The notes under the pieces are model-generated. The model was not told the DNA's origin. It saw only the letters and a list, made by a program, of their open reading frames with translations, and searched no databases. Positions 27,396 to 36,395 of a DNA stretch of 64,000 bases are shown here, piece after piece (positions within the stretch are counted from its first letter, which is position 1; every line of letters begins with the position of its first letter). The position numbers were made by a program, and so were the translations under genes. Origin of the DNA: Gallibacter sp963634825 (GTDB lineage Bacteria; Bacillota; Clostridia; Peptostreptococcales; Anaerovoracaceae); contig CAVHCP010000001.1 in the NCBI GenBank assembly GCA_963634825.1, positions 1 through 64,000 on the forward strand. The letters run 5' to 3'.

Positions 27396-27435
27396 TTTAT
27401 TAGTTTATTAGTTTATTAGTTTATTAGTTTATTAA
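27396..27435. repeat. 8-bp tandem repeat, five units
   Basis: TTTATTAG is repeated four times (27396-27427), followed by TTTATTAA (27428-27435). It lies directly after the stop of the opuFB-like gene and upstream of the nhaC promoter. Such arrays can vary in copy number by slippage. Confidence 0.9.
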
Positions 27436-27444
27436 TTTTACAAT

Positions 27445-29025
27445 TTATTTTTTAATTATGCCTTCTTTTACAAGCCATTCATGTGCTGCCTCCCTAGGAG
27501 ACTTTCCGAGCTCGTCGACCTCATAATTGAGCTCCTGCATAACCTCTTCAGTCAATAATGGATTTAGCTCCTCACATGCCTTCTCTATCTCAGGATGCTT
27601 CTTTAAAACTTCCTCTCTTATTGTAGGTACCGCATGATAAGGCGGGAAGAAATTCTTATCATCTTCCAAAACCTTTAGCTGGAATTTCTTTAGAAGCCCA
27701 TCTGTCATAAATGCATCTATTATTTGAACCTCATCATTTTCAAGAGCGTGATATCTTGTAGAACTGTCGAGTCCGCTAACTGATTTAAAGTTGAGCCCGT
27801 AATATTCACAAAGAGCATTATATCCGTCTTTTCTGTTCAAAAATTCGTGTGTTGTACCGACCTTAAACTCCGAAGCGCAACTAACCAAATCGCTTACCTT
27901 ATTTAAATTGTATTTATCAGCTGTTTCCTGCTTCATAGCAAGCGCATATGTATTATTATACTCGGATTGTCCGAGCGTTATAAGTCCATACTTTTCCTTC
28001 ATCTCTTTTTTGCATGTTTCATAAACCTCGTCCATATCAGTATTTGTATCATGCTTTAAAATACTCATATATTGCGTGCCCGTATAATCAACATACATAT
28101 CTACTTCGCCTTTTTGGGTAGCCTCAAGCACTACCTGACTTCCGCCAAGATCCTGTTTTCTTTCGACCTCAATGCCTGTCTTATCCTCTATCACATCAGA
28201 ATAAAGATGCATCAAAACCTCTTGCTCAGTATAATCCTTGCTTGCAACAACGACTTTTTCTTTATTATTTTCTGCAATGCCCGAGATAATATTAAACGAT
28301 ATTAGAGCAACAATAATAACCGCAAATGTGCCAAGTATTATTTTTTTAACCTTTCGGCTTTTTTTGATTTGCTCAATATTTCCGTTGTAATCCTTTTGCA
28401 GGCTGATTGGTGTTACAAGCTTTTCTATCATGCCTATAATCCAGTCCACAAAAAGCGCCAACAAGCTTGCAGGAATAGCACCAGCTAAAATCTGAGCATT
28501 GCTTACTGTCCTGATACCCGAAAATATCAAATAACCAAGTCCGCCCGCACCGATATATGCTGCCATAGTCATAAGTCCAACAGCAGTAACTGCCGAAATC
28601 CTGACGCCTGCCATTATTACTGGCAATGCAAGTGGCAATTGAACTCTAAAAAGTCTTTGCGTCTTAGTCAGTCCAATACCCTTTGCCGCTTCAAGCGTCA
28701 GCGGATCTATATTTTCAAGACCTGTATATGTATTTTTAATAATAGGCAATAAAGAATAAATAACTACCATCACAATCGCCGGAAGCGATCCTATACCAAG
28801 TAGCGGTATTGAAAGACCAAGCAAAGCAAGTGACGGGATAGCTTGTATAATATTTGCAACGCCAAGCACCGGTTTGCTTAGCTTTTTGATATAGCTGATC
28901 AATATACCGAGAGGTACTCCGACCAAAATCGAAAATACAACCGCTATACAAGTCAGCTTTATATGCTCAAGCGTAAGAGAGCCGATTTCACCGATATTTT
29001 CGGAGATAAAAGTCATAAAATCCAT
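27445..29025 (-). CDS. Compatible-solute ABC transporter, fused permease and substrate-binding protein (OpuFB/BilEB type)
   Basis: This 526-aa protein is a fusion. An N-terminal permease (about 1-210) carries the EAA-like loop AAKGIGLTKTQRLFRVQLPLALPVIMAGVRI. A connecting membrane segment (about 229-250) follows, then an extracytoplasmic OpuAC-type binding domain (about 258-526, KVVVASKDYTEQEVLMHLYSDV). This layout is that of OpuFB and Listeria BilEB, which import glycine betaine or related osmolytes. The ligand is inferred. It shares one base with the ATPase gene upstream, so the two are co-translated. Confidence 0.88.
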   Translation of the reverse strand: MDFMTFISENIGEIGSLTLEHIKLTCIAVVFSILVGVPLGILISYIKKLSKPVLGVANIIQAIPSLALLGLSIPLLGIGSLPAIVMVVIYSLLPIIKNTYTGLENIDPLTLEAAKGIGLTKTQRLFRVQLPLALPVIMAGVRISAVTAVGLMTMAAYIGAGGLGYLIFSGIRTVSNAQILAGAIPASLLALFVDWIIGMIEKLVTPISLQKDYNGNIEQIKKSRKVKKIILGTFAVIIVALISFNIISGIAENNKEKVVVASKDYTEQEVLMHLYSDVIEDKTGIEVERKQDLGGSQVVLEATQKGEVDMYVDYTGTQYMSILKHDTNTDMDEVYETCKKEMKEKYGLITLGQSEYNNTYALAMKQETADKYNLNKVSDLVSCASEFKVGTTHEFLNRKDGYNALCEYYGLNFKSVSGLDSSTRYHALENDEVQIIDAFMTDGLLKKFQLKVLEDDKNFFPPYHAVPTIREEVLKKHPEIEKACEELNPLLTEEVMQELNYEVDELGKSPREAAHEWLVKEGIIKK

Positions 29026-30194
29026 TATGCTTCACTCTCCTTTCCTGCATCTGCATCTTCTGCATCTTTTTCATCATCTTTAGTCAAATAAGGAGAGCTC
29101 ATAACATTTATAAGGCTACTGCTTGTAATAAGTCCTCTAAGTATACCATCGTCATCAACAACAGGAATATTAGTAGTATCAGTCTCATCAATTTTTTGTA
29201 GTAAATCTACAATGCTGTCCTGTGGTCTTGCCGTAATTATAGTCTCTTTTCTATATATATCTCCTGCTGTCAACCACGGTCTGAGAGCGCTATATAAACC
29301 TCTACGGTTTACAATACCTATATATTTTTTGTCATCATCAACTACTATTAGAGTATCTATATGGTGCTGTACCATTCTTTTGATACAGTCATTTCTTGTA
29401 AGGTCAGGCTTACACGTTATAGGATTAGAAATCATAATATCCTCAACCTTGATATACTCCGGTGAGTCCCAAATCTTATTTTTTCCTATAAAATTTTCTA
29501 CGAATTCATTTTTTGGATGCTTCAAAATTTCTTCCGGCGTGTCAAATTGAAGTATTTCGCCATCTTTCATGATCATAATCCTGTCTGCAATCTTTATCGC
29601 CTCATCCATATCATGAGTTACAAAAACTATAGTTGCATCCATCTTTTTATGAAGCTCTATAAGCTCATCCTGCAAATTTGTCCTTGTCATAGGATCAAGA
29701 GCCGAAAACGGTTCGTCCATCAATATAACTTTAGGATCGTTTGCAAGCGCCCTTGCAACGCCTACCCTCTGCTGCTGGCCACCGGAAAGATTTGTCGGAT
29801 ATTTATTTAAATACTCCTCCTCATCGAGCTGCATTATTTCCATAAGCCTTTTTGTATTTTTTTCAATTTCTGCTTTATCTTTTTTTTCTAATCTTTGAAT
29901 CAGCTCGATATTTTCCTTTACAGTCATATGCGGAAAAAGTCCCATCTGCTGTATGACATATCCTATGCTTCTCCTAAGCTCGGTTTTATTTACTTTTTCG
30001 ATATTTTTGCCGTCTATTAAGATACTGCCGGATGTCGGCACAATCAGCCTATTTATCATTTTTAAAGTCGTGGTTTTGCCACAACCGCTTGCACCTATTA
30101 TAGCGACAAGTTCCTTATCATTGATTGTAAAGCTAATATCGTGAAGAACCTTCTTATCTTTGAATTCTTTTGATACATTTACAAATTCAATCAT
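29025..30194 (-). CDS. Compatible-solute ABC transporter ATP-binding protein with CBS domains (OpuFA type)
   Basis: This 389-aa protein has a full ABC ATPase: Walker A GASGCGKTTT (about 34-43), Q-loop, signature LSGGQQQRVGVARAL and Walker B VILMDEPFSALD. Two CBS domains follow (about 250-370), the module through which OpuA-type transporters sense ionic strength or nucleotides. The last residues are Asp/Glu-rich. With the fused permease/binding protein it forms the complete importer. Promoter at 30236-30264. Confidence 0.92.
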   Translation of the reverse strand: MIEFVNVSKEFKDKKVLHDISFTINDKELVAIIGASGCGKTTTLKMINRLIVPTSGSILIDGKNIEKVNKTELRRSIGYVIQQMGLFPHMTVKENIELIQRLEKKDKAEIEKNTKRLMEIMQLDEEEYLNKYPTNLSGGQQQRVGVARALANDPKVILMDEPFSALDPMTRTNLQDELIELHKKMDATIVFVTHDMDEAIKIADRIMIMKDGEILQFDTPEEILKHPKNEFVENFIGKNKIWDSPEYIKVEDIMISNPITCKPDLTRNDCIKRMVQHHIDTLIVVDDDKKYIGIVNRRGLYSALRPWLTAGDIYRKETIITARPQDSIVDLLQKIDETDTTNIPVVDDDGILRGLITSSSLINVMSSPYLTKDDEKDAEDADAGKESEA

Positions 30195-30235
30195 CCATTA
30201 CCTCTTTCTCTAAAAAAATGTGTAAATATACTGAT

Positions 30236-30264
30236 ATTATACTATATTTGGAGTAATTTAGCAA
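30236..30264 (-). promoter_or_regulatory. Promoter of the opuF-like operon
   Basis: On the minus strand, -35 TTGCTA (30264-30259) and -10 TATAAT (30241-30236) are 17 bp apart, about 45 bp before the ATPase start. The -35 overlaps the T-run of the preceding terminator. Confidence 0.7.
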
Positions 30265-30293
30265 AAATCACCTGGTTTTTTGTGACCAAGTGA
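30263..30293 (-). terminator. Intrinsic terminator after the restriction-modification genes
   Basis: On the minus strand TCACTTGGT and ACCAGGTGA form a 9-bp stem (one G-U pair), followed by TTTTT. It lies 24 bp after the restriction-gene stop, so the R-M pair ends here and the opuF-like genes start anew. Confidence 0.75.
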
Positions 30294-30317
30294 TAAAATA
30301 TAATTTCACAGCAACTT

Positions 30318-31547
30318 TTAATCTTCTGCTTCCGAATCAGATATGTTATAGATTTTTTCATATGTTCCTAAATTGCAAAAATCTATTTTGTATTTTCTAT
30401 TATTTATGCGTGTAAACATCACGCTATCAATGTCAAAAACTCTCAACATATCATATGTAACAACGGTTCCTTCTGGCAGCCCAAACACATCCCTCAAAAG
30501 CCAATTACCCAACTCTTTATTAGGATTGCTCATTATTGCTTTACCAACTTTCGACTTTGCATCTTCAATAACTTTTTCTTCATCCGACAATTGTTGATAC
30601 TCAGCATCTTTTAGCTTTTTATATGCCCGTTGACATACTTTTGCATCCATTTCTGTACCATTCGGCAAGATCAAAGTAAATGGCGTATCTCTTGGTGGGA
30701 AAAAGTTTAAATCTCTATCCCTGTCTTCTTTATTGTATGGAATATATAGCTCATTTGGATCTCGCACGCGACCTTCTGCATTCCATTGATTCAATCCACT
30801 TTTTTCTGGTACATATTTTGTTCCATCACGTTTTAAAGCATACAATCTCAAACAAAGTTGCGAACGTTGTTCACAAGCTATTTGTTCTTGCCTATTTGCT
30901 TGGTGTACGGATTCATCAAGCAATTTCAATGCTTCAAATGGGTCTTCCAAAATCTCAACATCAAAGGCATCCATCAATTGCATATCATCAAAAATCATAA
31001 ATAATGTATTCTTTGACATACTGAAATGATATGTATGCCTTCCATCTGAAAAATATGTATTGTTTGCATTCCCTCTATTTTCATCCAAAACAATATTATC
31101 AATATCTACATAGTCAAACGCAGCTTCATAAATCTGCATAGCTCGCGGTATCCTTTTGACCACATGATAAATCATCTCCGTAAGGCCATGTAAATTTTTA
31201 GTAACACGGATTCTCTCATTTCTATACTCAGATATTGTCTTTACAAGTTCAATACCGAATAGATTTTCAAACGTTGGTCTTAGTCTGCCGAATTCCGCCA
31301 CTTTCTGGTCGTCACTACCAACCCATGTTTTCAGACCGATACCAATAACGCCTTTTGTAGCATCCGCCGAACAATCTTCTCTTGAAAGATTATCAGCCCC
31401 AAAATACTTACAAAAAGTGTTCTCGTGAGCACGATAATACAACATCGGCGTTTCAGAATCAGCGAATAAATTCGATAAACTACCAATCAAAGCAAGCATT
31501 GATTTATAATTTTCACGTTGCTCTTTTGGTTGATTCTCATAAAACAC
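30318..31547 (-). CDS. Putative type II restriction endonuclease partner of the adjacent cytosine methyltransferase
   Basis: This 409-aa soluble protein lies 25 bp after a C5-methyltransferase gene in the same direction, the usual arrangement of a type II R-M pair. The N-terminal third carries SADATKGVIGIGLKTW (about 60-75), which could be a PD-(D/E)xK-like active site (Asp ... Lys), but the middle acidic residue is not obvious. I see no HxK PLD motif. The C-terminal part (about 330-400, NKELGNWLLRDVFGLPEGT onward) resembles the B3-like DNA-binding tail found in some restriction enzymes. Function is inferred mainly from context. The start is a GTG with AGGTG ahead; an ATG 2 bp upstream is in another frame. 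Confidence 0.6.
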   Translation of the reverse strand: MFYENQPKEQRENYKSMLALIGSLSNLFADSETPMLYYRAHENTFCKYFGADNLSREDCSADATKGVIGIGLKTWVGSDDQKVAEFGRLRPTFENLFGIELVKTISEYRNERIRVTKNLHGLTEMIYHVVKRIPRAMQIYEAAFDYVDIDNIVLDENRGNANNTYFSDGRHTYHFSMSKNTLFMIFDDMQLMDAFDVEILEDPFEALKLLDESVHQANRQEQIACEQRSQLCLRLYALKRDGTKYVPEKSGLNQWNAEGRVRDPNELYIPYNKEDRDRDLNFFPPRDTPFTLILPNGTEMDAKVCQRAYKKLKDAEYQQLSDEEKVIEDAKSKVGKAIMSNPNKELGNWLLRDVFGLPEGTVVTYDMLRVFDIDSVMFTRINNRKYKIDFCNLGTYEKIYNISDSEAED

Positions 31548-31572
31548 ATCTTCACCTATATTCTCTTAATTT

Positions 31573-32541
31573 TTAACTTATTGCAACTACAATACTATCG
31601 GCAATTCTTCCGATCACTGACACACAGACAGAATTCCCCGCTTGCTTATAAAGTCTTGACTCCGCCATATCTTTTGGCAATTTAAATGTAGTCGGAAATC
31701 CCTGTGTATTAAAGCATTCGTGAGGTGTCATTTTACGGATTCCATTATCTGTCTTAATCAAACAAACATTGTGTCCACCCATTCCCTGATTTGCAGTCAA
31801 TGTTGGAACTACACCTGATTTATTTTTACGCACATACTGTCTTCTCCACTGATAAACAGCTCTATCATCATCCATTGCTTCTACAAGCTTATCATAAATA
31901 TCGCCTTTATATTTGCCCGGTGTATAGTAATATTTCTCATTCAATTTAGTATGAAAATCAATAATATCTGACAACTGAGTTGTCAATGGTATAGCATCCG
32001 GAAACTCAAATTTATTATGCTGTTTTTCATCCAAAAAGCCAACAATATAAATACGTTCCCTATTCTGGGGAATGTTGCCATATTCCATTGCATTAAGCAC
32101 TTTGTACTTTGTATGATAACCAAGCTGAGCAAGCGTATCTAAAATTACAGTGAATGTATTTCCATCATCATGTGTAACAAGATTCTTTACATTTTCCAAA
32201 AAAACAATCTTAGGCTTTTTTTCTTCAATGATTCGCGCAACTTCAAAGAACAACGTTCCTCTACCTTTTGCATCCGCAAAGCCTTGTCTATATCCTGCCA
32301 CACTAAAAGATTGACATGGGAAACCGGCTAAGCAAACATCAAAATCCGGTATTTCACTGGACTTTACATCTCTTATATCTCTACAATCTACTTTTATATT
32401 TGAATTTAATTCATATGTCTGCACTGGGTAAGGGTCAAATTCGTTCGCATATACAGTTTCAAAAGCATCTGTGAGCTCGAATCCCATATCGATACCGCCT
32501 ACACCGGCAAAAAAAGATGCGCATTTTAATTTGTTTTTCAT
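31573..32541 (-). CDS. DNA (cytosine-5) methyltransferase, type II
   Basis: At 322 aa it has all the main C5-MTase motifs in order: FFAGVGGIDMGF (motif I, 10-21), GFPCQSFS with catalytic Cys76 (IV), FLENVKN (VI), QNRERIYIVGF (VIII), a target-recognition region ending PTLTANQG, and AGNSVCVSV (X). It modifies DNA to protect against the neighbouring putative nuclease; the target sequence cannot be read off. Immediately upstream, the ribosome site AAGGAG drives a three-codon ORF (ATG TCA AAA TGA) whose stop overlaps the methyltransferase ATG, which may tune its translation. It follows recA by about 60 bp without an evident terminator. Confidence 0.93.
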   Translation of the reverse strand: MKNKLKCASFFAGVGGIDMGFELTDAFETVYANEFDPYPVQTYELNSNIKVDCRDIRDVKSSEIPDFDVCLAGFPCQSFSVAGYRQGFADAKGRGTLFFEVARIIEEKKPKIVFLENVKNLVTHDDGNTFTVILDTLAQLGYHTKYKVLNAMEYGNIPQNRERIYIVGFLDEKQHNKFEFPDAIPLTTQLSDIIDFHTKLNEKYYYTPGKYKGDIYDKLVEAMDDDRAVYQWRRQYVRKNKSGVVPTLTANQGMGGHNVCLIKTDNGIRKMTPHECFNTQGFPTTFKLPKDMAESRLYKQAGNSVCVSVIGRIADSIVVAIS

Positions 32542-32604
32542 TTTGACATAAAGCTCCTTTATTTCTGCTCGTTATCAATAATATTTTAAAGAAAACATTG
32601 CAAC

Positions 32605-33714
32605 TTAGTCAAGTATCACGCCGTCTTCGTCAACCTGCACCTCTTTTACTGTAGCCTTTGGCTTAGATTGCTTGTTTTCGTCGACCTCATTGCTATTATC
32701 TTTTTCTGTGCCTTTTTCTTTTGCGATCGTATCCAAAAGTAATCCTTCGATTTTATTTAAAATTTCGGCATTTTCACTTAAATAAGCCTTTACATTTTCT
32801 CTGCCCTGACCTATCCTATTGCCCTCAAAGCTGTACCATGAGCCCGCTTTATCGATAATATTTTTATTTACGGCGCAATCCATGATATCTCCTATTTTTG
32901 AAATACCCTCGCCATACATAATATCAAACTCTGCCTGTCTAAATGGAGGCGCCACCTTGTTTTTAACAATCTTTACCTTCACACGATTGCCAAGCATCTG
33001 ATCGCCTTGTTTTATAGTCTCTACCTTCCTTACGTCAAATCGCATAGATGCATAAAACTTAAGCGCACGACCGCCTGTTGTAGTTTCCGGATTGCCATAT
33101 ATAACGCCTATTTTTTCTCTCAGCTGATTTATAAAAACAACTGAAGCCTTTGATTTATTTATAACGCCGGCAAGCTTTCGAAGTGCCTGTGACATAAGTC
33201 TTGCCTGCAATCCTACATGACTGTCTCCCATATCGCCGTCAATTTCTGTTTTAGGCACTAAAGCGGCTACCGAGTCAACCACGATAACATCAAGTGCGCC
33301 CGATCTTACAAGAAGCTCGCATATCTCAAGCGCCTGCTCACCTGTATCAGGCTGAGATACTAAGAGCTCATCTATATTTACTCCAAGATTTTTTGCATAC
33401 TCCGGATCAAGTGCGTGCTCTGCATCTATAAAAGCAGCCTTACCGCCTGTCTTTTGCGCCTCTGCTATTATATGAAGCGCAAGCGTTGTCTTACCTGATG
33501 ACTCCGGACCGTAAATTTCTATAATACGTCCTTTAGGTATACCACCTATACCGGTTGCTAAATCAAGGCTCATCGAGCCTGTAGAAATTGCTTCTATATT
33601 TAGCTTCATATTGTCATCGCCAAGTCTCATAACAGAGCCTTTGCCGAATTGCTTTTCTATCTGAGCTAATGCGTCGCTCAAAGCCTTTTCTTTATTTTCG
33701 TTTATATTAGCCAT
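32605..33714 (-). CDS. recA: Recombinase RecA
   Basis: This 369-aa protein has Walker A GPESSGKTT (near 66-74), the Walker B region DVIVVDSVAALVP, the L1/L2 loops and an acidic C-terminal tail (VDEDGVILD). It forms the filament for recombination and for triggering LexA self-cleavage. It has its own promoter flanked by two LexA boxes, so it is SOS-controlled apart from the upstream LCP gene. The usual neighbour cinA is two genes upstream. Confidence 0.98.
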   Translation of the reverse strand: MANINENKEKALSDALAQIEKQFGKGSVMRLGDDNMKLNIEAISTGSMSLDLATGIGGIPKGRIIEIYGPESSGKTTLALHIIAEAQKTGGKAAFIDAEHALDPEYAKNLGVNIDELLVSQPDTGEQALEICELLVRSGALDVIVVDSVAALVPKTEIDGDMGDSHVGLQARLMSQALRKLAGVINKSKASVVFINQLREKIGVIYGNPETTTGGRALKFYASMRFDVRKVETIKQGDQMLGNRVKVKIVKNKVAPPFRQAEFDIMYGEGISKIGDIMDCAVNKNIIDKAGSWYSFEGNRIGQGRENVKAYLSENAEILNKIEGLLLDTIAKEKGTEKDNSNEVDENKQSKPKATVKEVQVDEDGVILD

Positions 33715-33751
33715 ATTGTACTTTCCTCCTTAAAAACAAATATAAGTTGCA

Positions 33752-33823
33752 AGAACATTTGTTCACACAACTTATATTATATTAGTTTTTCTATGCTGTC
33801 AAGCAAATTCGAACAAATGTTTT
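33752..33823 (-). promoter_or_regulatory. recA promoter with two LexA boxes
   Basis: On the minus strand the -35 TTGACA (33802-33797) is followed after 17 bp by TAATAT (33779-33774); TATAAT overlaps it at 15-bp spacing. LexA boxes flank the promoter: CGAACAAATGTTTT (33810-33823) upstream and AGAACATTTGTTCA (33752-33765) near the transcription start. The latter contains the perfect palindrome GAAC-N4-GTTC. The upstream box touches the stop codon of the LCP gene. Confidence 0.88.
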
Positions 33824-35121
33824 TAATCTGCTTCCGAGCCCTCTGTTATGCCGGTTTCAGAGATTATTTTTTGATTGATTTGAGATGCTTTATTGCTCAT
33901 CTCATAATTGTCCATTCCAAAGACATTTTTATAAAGTCGCGCGTTATTTTCCTCGAGGGTAGTAGGAATAGCAATCCACTTGCCGTTTACTATACCTCCC
34001 CAGTAGTTGAACGGATATCCAACCGACTTATCTATATCGAATTTTAAAGCCTTTGGCAACAAGGATGTAATATCCTTTGTTTTCATATTTGTCTGTATTT
34101 CCGGGAATACTTCGTCTGTAAGCTTTGTTACCATTGTAGGATGCGCTTTTGCCTTGTCAAAAACGGCTGTCAACACTTTTTTAATTCGCTCTGTCCTGCC
34201 CGGATCTCCGCCGGAAGTCTTTCTTATACGGCAATATGTCGCCGCCTGCACACCGTCTAATGTTTGCGTTCCTGCAGAAGTTACCTCAGTCCACTCTCTA
34301 TCTGTATTATTTGCTGTCTCCGGTCCCCACTTATTTAGGTCGGCTAATTCGTTTTCTTCTACTTCGATTTCGATACCACCAAGTGCATCAACGGTGTCAG
34401 CTACCGAATACCAGTCTACAACAACAAACTCCGATATGTTTAGGTCAAGGCTCTGATTTAGCATTTTACATGTATTTACAGGACCACCAAATGCGTGCGC
34501 ATGCGTTGCCTTATCAAGCATGCTTTCGCCATTTATATCATCCATAAGAAGGTATGTATCTCTCATAACAGATGTTAGTGTTATCTTGCCTGTGGATTTT
34601 TCTATTGTCGCAATGACTATCGCATCTGTCCTCGAATTTGCCTGTTTTTCGCCCTTTCGCTCGTCTGTACCCATTATAGCTATATTTCTGTAGCCTTTTA
34701 GATTTTCGGCTACCGTCTCATCTATGCCAAATTCCTCATAATTTGTATCTACATAATCGAGTTTGCCAATCTGCGAATCAAGGAAAAAATATGCGCCTAC
34801 TCCTATTGCCGCAAGGAGTAAAATCAATACCACAACTACTTTTGGCCAGATTCTTTTTTTCTTGCCATTTTTGCCAACTTTAGCATTTTTTTTCGCTTTT
34901 TTAGGCTTTTTCTTTGTTTGTTTTAAATCCTTAGCATCTTCTTCTGTCAGAAATGGCTTTTTTGGAACGGTATAATAATCATCTGCACTTTTTGGATTAT
35001 TTTGCTCTATATTCATAAATTCTGCCAAAAAATCCTCTGAAACATCATTTTTCTTTTTTCTCTTTTTCTTAGGGGCAGTTGGTTTTATATCATTATTCTG
35101 ATCATATTTGTCACTTCGCAT
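33823..35121 (-). CDS. LytR-CpsA-Psr (LCP) family cell-wall glycopolymer ligase
   Basis: This 432-aa protein has a long Lys-rich cytoplasmic tail (1-90), one membrane segment (about 95-113) and an extracellular LCP domain with IMGTDERKGEKQANSRTDAIVI and SVMRDTYLL (conserved Asp/Arg residues that bind the polyprenyl pyrophosphate), then GGPVNTCKMLNQ. Such enzymes move wall teichoic acid-like polymers or capsule from the lipid carrier onto peptidoglycan. It shares one base with the cinA stop and is therefore in the cinA transcript, followed by recA behind its own promoter. Confidence 0.9.
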   Translation of the reverse strand: MRSDKYDQNNDIKPTAPKKKRKKKNDVSEDFLAEFMNIEQNNPKSADDYYTVPKKPFLTEEDAKDLKQTKKKPKKAKKNAKVGKNGKKKRIWPKVVVVLILLLAAIGVGAYFFLDSQIGKLDYVDTNYEEFGIDETVAENLKGYRNIAIMGTDERKGEKQANSRTDAIVIATIEKSTGKITLTSVMRDTYLLMDDINGESMLDKATHAHAFGGPVNTCKMLNQSLDLNISEFVVVDWYSVADTVDALGGIEIEVEENELADLNKWGPETANNTDREWTEVTSAGTQTLDGVQAATYCRIRKTSGGDPGRTERIKKVLTAVFDKAKAHPTMVTKLTDEVFPEIQTNMKTKDITSLLPKALKFDIDKSVGYPFNYWGGIVNGKWIAIPTTLEENNARLYKNVFGMDNYEMSNKASQINQKIISETGITEGSEAD

Positions 35122-36359
35122 TATTTATCTCCTAACACATCATATACCATCTTAATCATCGCATTTACGCTACGATGCCTTAACGTATCTCTATCAGCAT
35201 ACGCAAAACGATTTTCTTTACATATTAATTTATCTTTACACAGAATTGCAGTATACACCAAACCTACGGGTTTTTCAAGCGTACCGCCATCCGGACCTGC
35301 AAGTCCTGTTACAGCAACACATATATCACTGCCGGAGGCTTTATGCAGACCTTCCGCCATTTCTTTGGCAACTTCTTCACTTACTGCACCGTATTTTTTA
35401 AGCGTCTCTGCTTTCACACCGAGCTCATCAATTTTAGATTGATTGCTGTATGTAACAAGTCCTCTGTCAAAAATTGCCGAGCTTCCGGCAACGCTCACAA
35501 TAGTATCTGCAAACATACCTCCTGTACATGATTCGGCTGACGAAAGAGTCAATCCTCTTTCCTTTAATTTATTTACAAGCTCTTCTTCTGTATTTTTGTC
35601 GCCCACAGCGCACATATATTTGCCAACTCTCTTTTTTATCTCTTCTATACAGGAATCGACAGCCTGCTCCGCTTCGTCAAAGGTTTTTCTCTTTGATGTA
35701 ATGCGTATCGTTACTTCGCCTGCCTTTGCATATGTTGCTATTGTCGGATCTGTCTGCTTGTCAATCAAATCTATAATTTCTGTTTCGAGCGTTGACTCAC
35801 CTATACCAAGCGTCTTTACAAATTTATAGCAAATCGCATCTTCTGATTTTGCAGAAAGAAAATCTCTGACATAAGCCTCGTACATCGGCTTCATTTCAAA
35901 TGGAGGTCCCGGAAGCGCAATAACTATTTTATTGTCAACTTCTGATATGAAACCCGGTGCTGTGCCATAATCATTTTGCATAGTAATACAGCCTTCAGGA
36001 AGGAATGCCTGCTTTATATTATTTTCTGTCATTTCTCTTCCTTGCGCCAAAAACCTCTTTTGCATTCTCTCAAGCGCTTCGTCATTTTGTACTAATTTCT
36101 TGCCGATAGCCTCTGCTATCACTTCCTTTGTCAAGTCGTCCTGAGTCGGTCCAAGTCCGCCCGTTGTAATGACAATATCGCTCTCTTTAAGCGCTTCTGT
36201 AACTGTTTTTGCTACTCTTTTTGGATTATCTCCTACCGTATAATGATATATGACATCTATTCCTAAATCATTTAGATTTTTTGATAGGAATGCCGCATTT
36301 GTATTTGCAATTTGACCAAATAGTATCTCTGTTCCTACCGCAACTATCGTACTTTTCAC
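35121..36359 (-). CDS. cinA: CinA family protein (nicotinamide-nucleotide deamidase/ADP-ribose pyrophosphatase)
   Basis: This 412-aa two-domain protein has an N-terminal COG1058/MoaB-like domain (VGTEILFGQIANTN; TTGGLGPTQDD) and a C-terminal PncC-type deamidase domain (SAESCTGGMFADTIVSVAGSSA split around 270-290). It recycles NMN to NaMN in NAD salvage. The pgsA-cinA-recA neighbourhood is conserved in Firmicutes. The start is a GTG with AAAGGA ahead. A 75% GC structured element lies only 36 bp upstream. Confidence 0.93.
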   Translation of the reverse strand: MKSTIVAVGTEILFGQIANTNAAFLSKNLNDLGIDVIYHYTVGDNPKRVAKTVTEALKESDIVITTGGLGPTQDDLTKEVIAEAIGKKLVQNDEALERMQKRFLAQGREMTENNIKQAFLPEGCITMQNDYGTAPGFISEVDNKIVIALPGPPFEMKPMYEAYVRDFLSAKSEDAICYKFVKTLGIGESTLETEIIDLIDKQTDPTIATYAKAGEVTIRITSKRKTFDEAEQAVDSCIEEIKKRVGKYMCAVGDKNTEEELVNKLKERGLTLSSAESCTGGMFADTIVSVAGSSAIFDRGLVTYSNQSKIDELGVKAETLKKYGAVSEEVAKEMAEGLHKASGSDICVAVTGLAGPDGGTLEKPVGLVYTAILCKDKLICKENRFAYADRDTLRHRSVNAMIKMVYDVLGDK

Positions 36360-36395
36360 AGTTTATTCCTTTCTTGTAATCATTTATTTAGGTTT

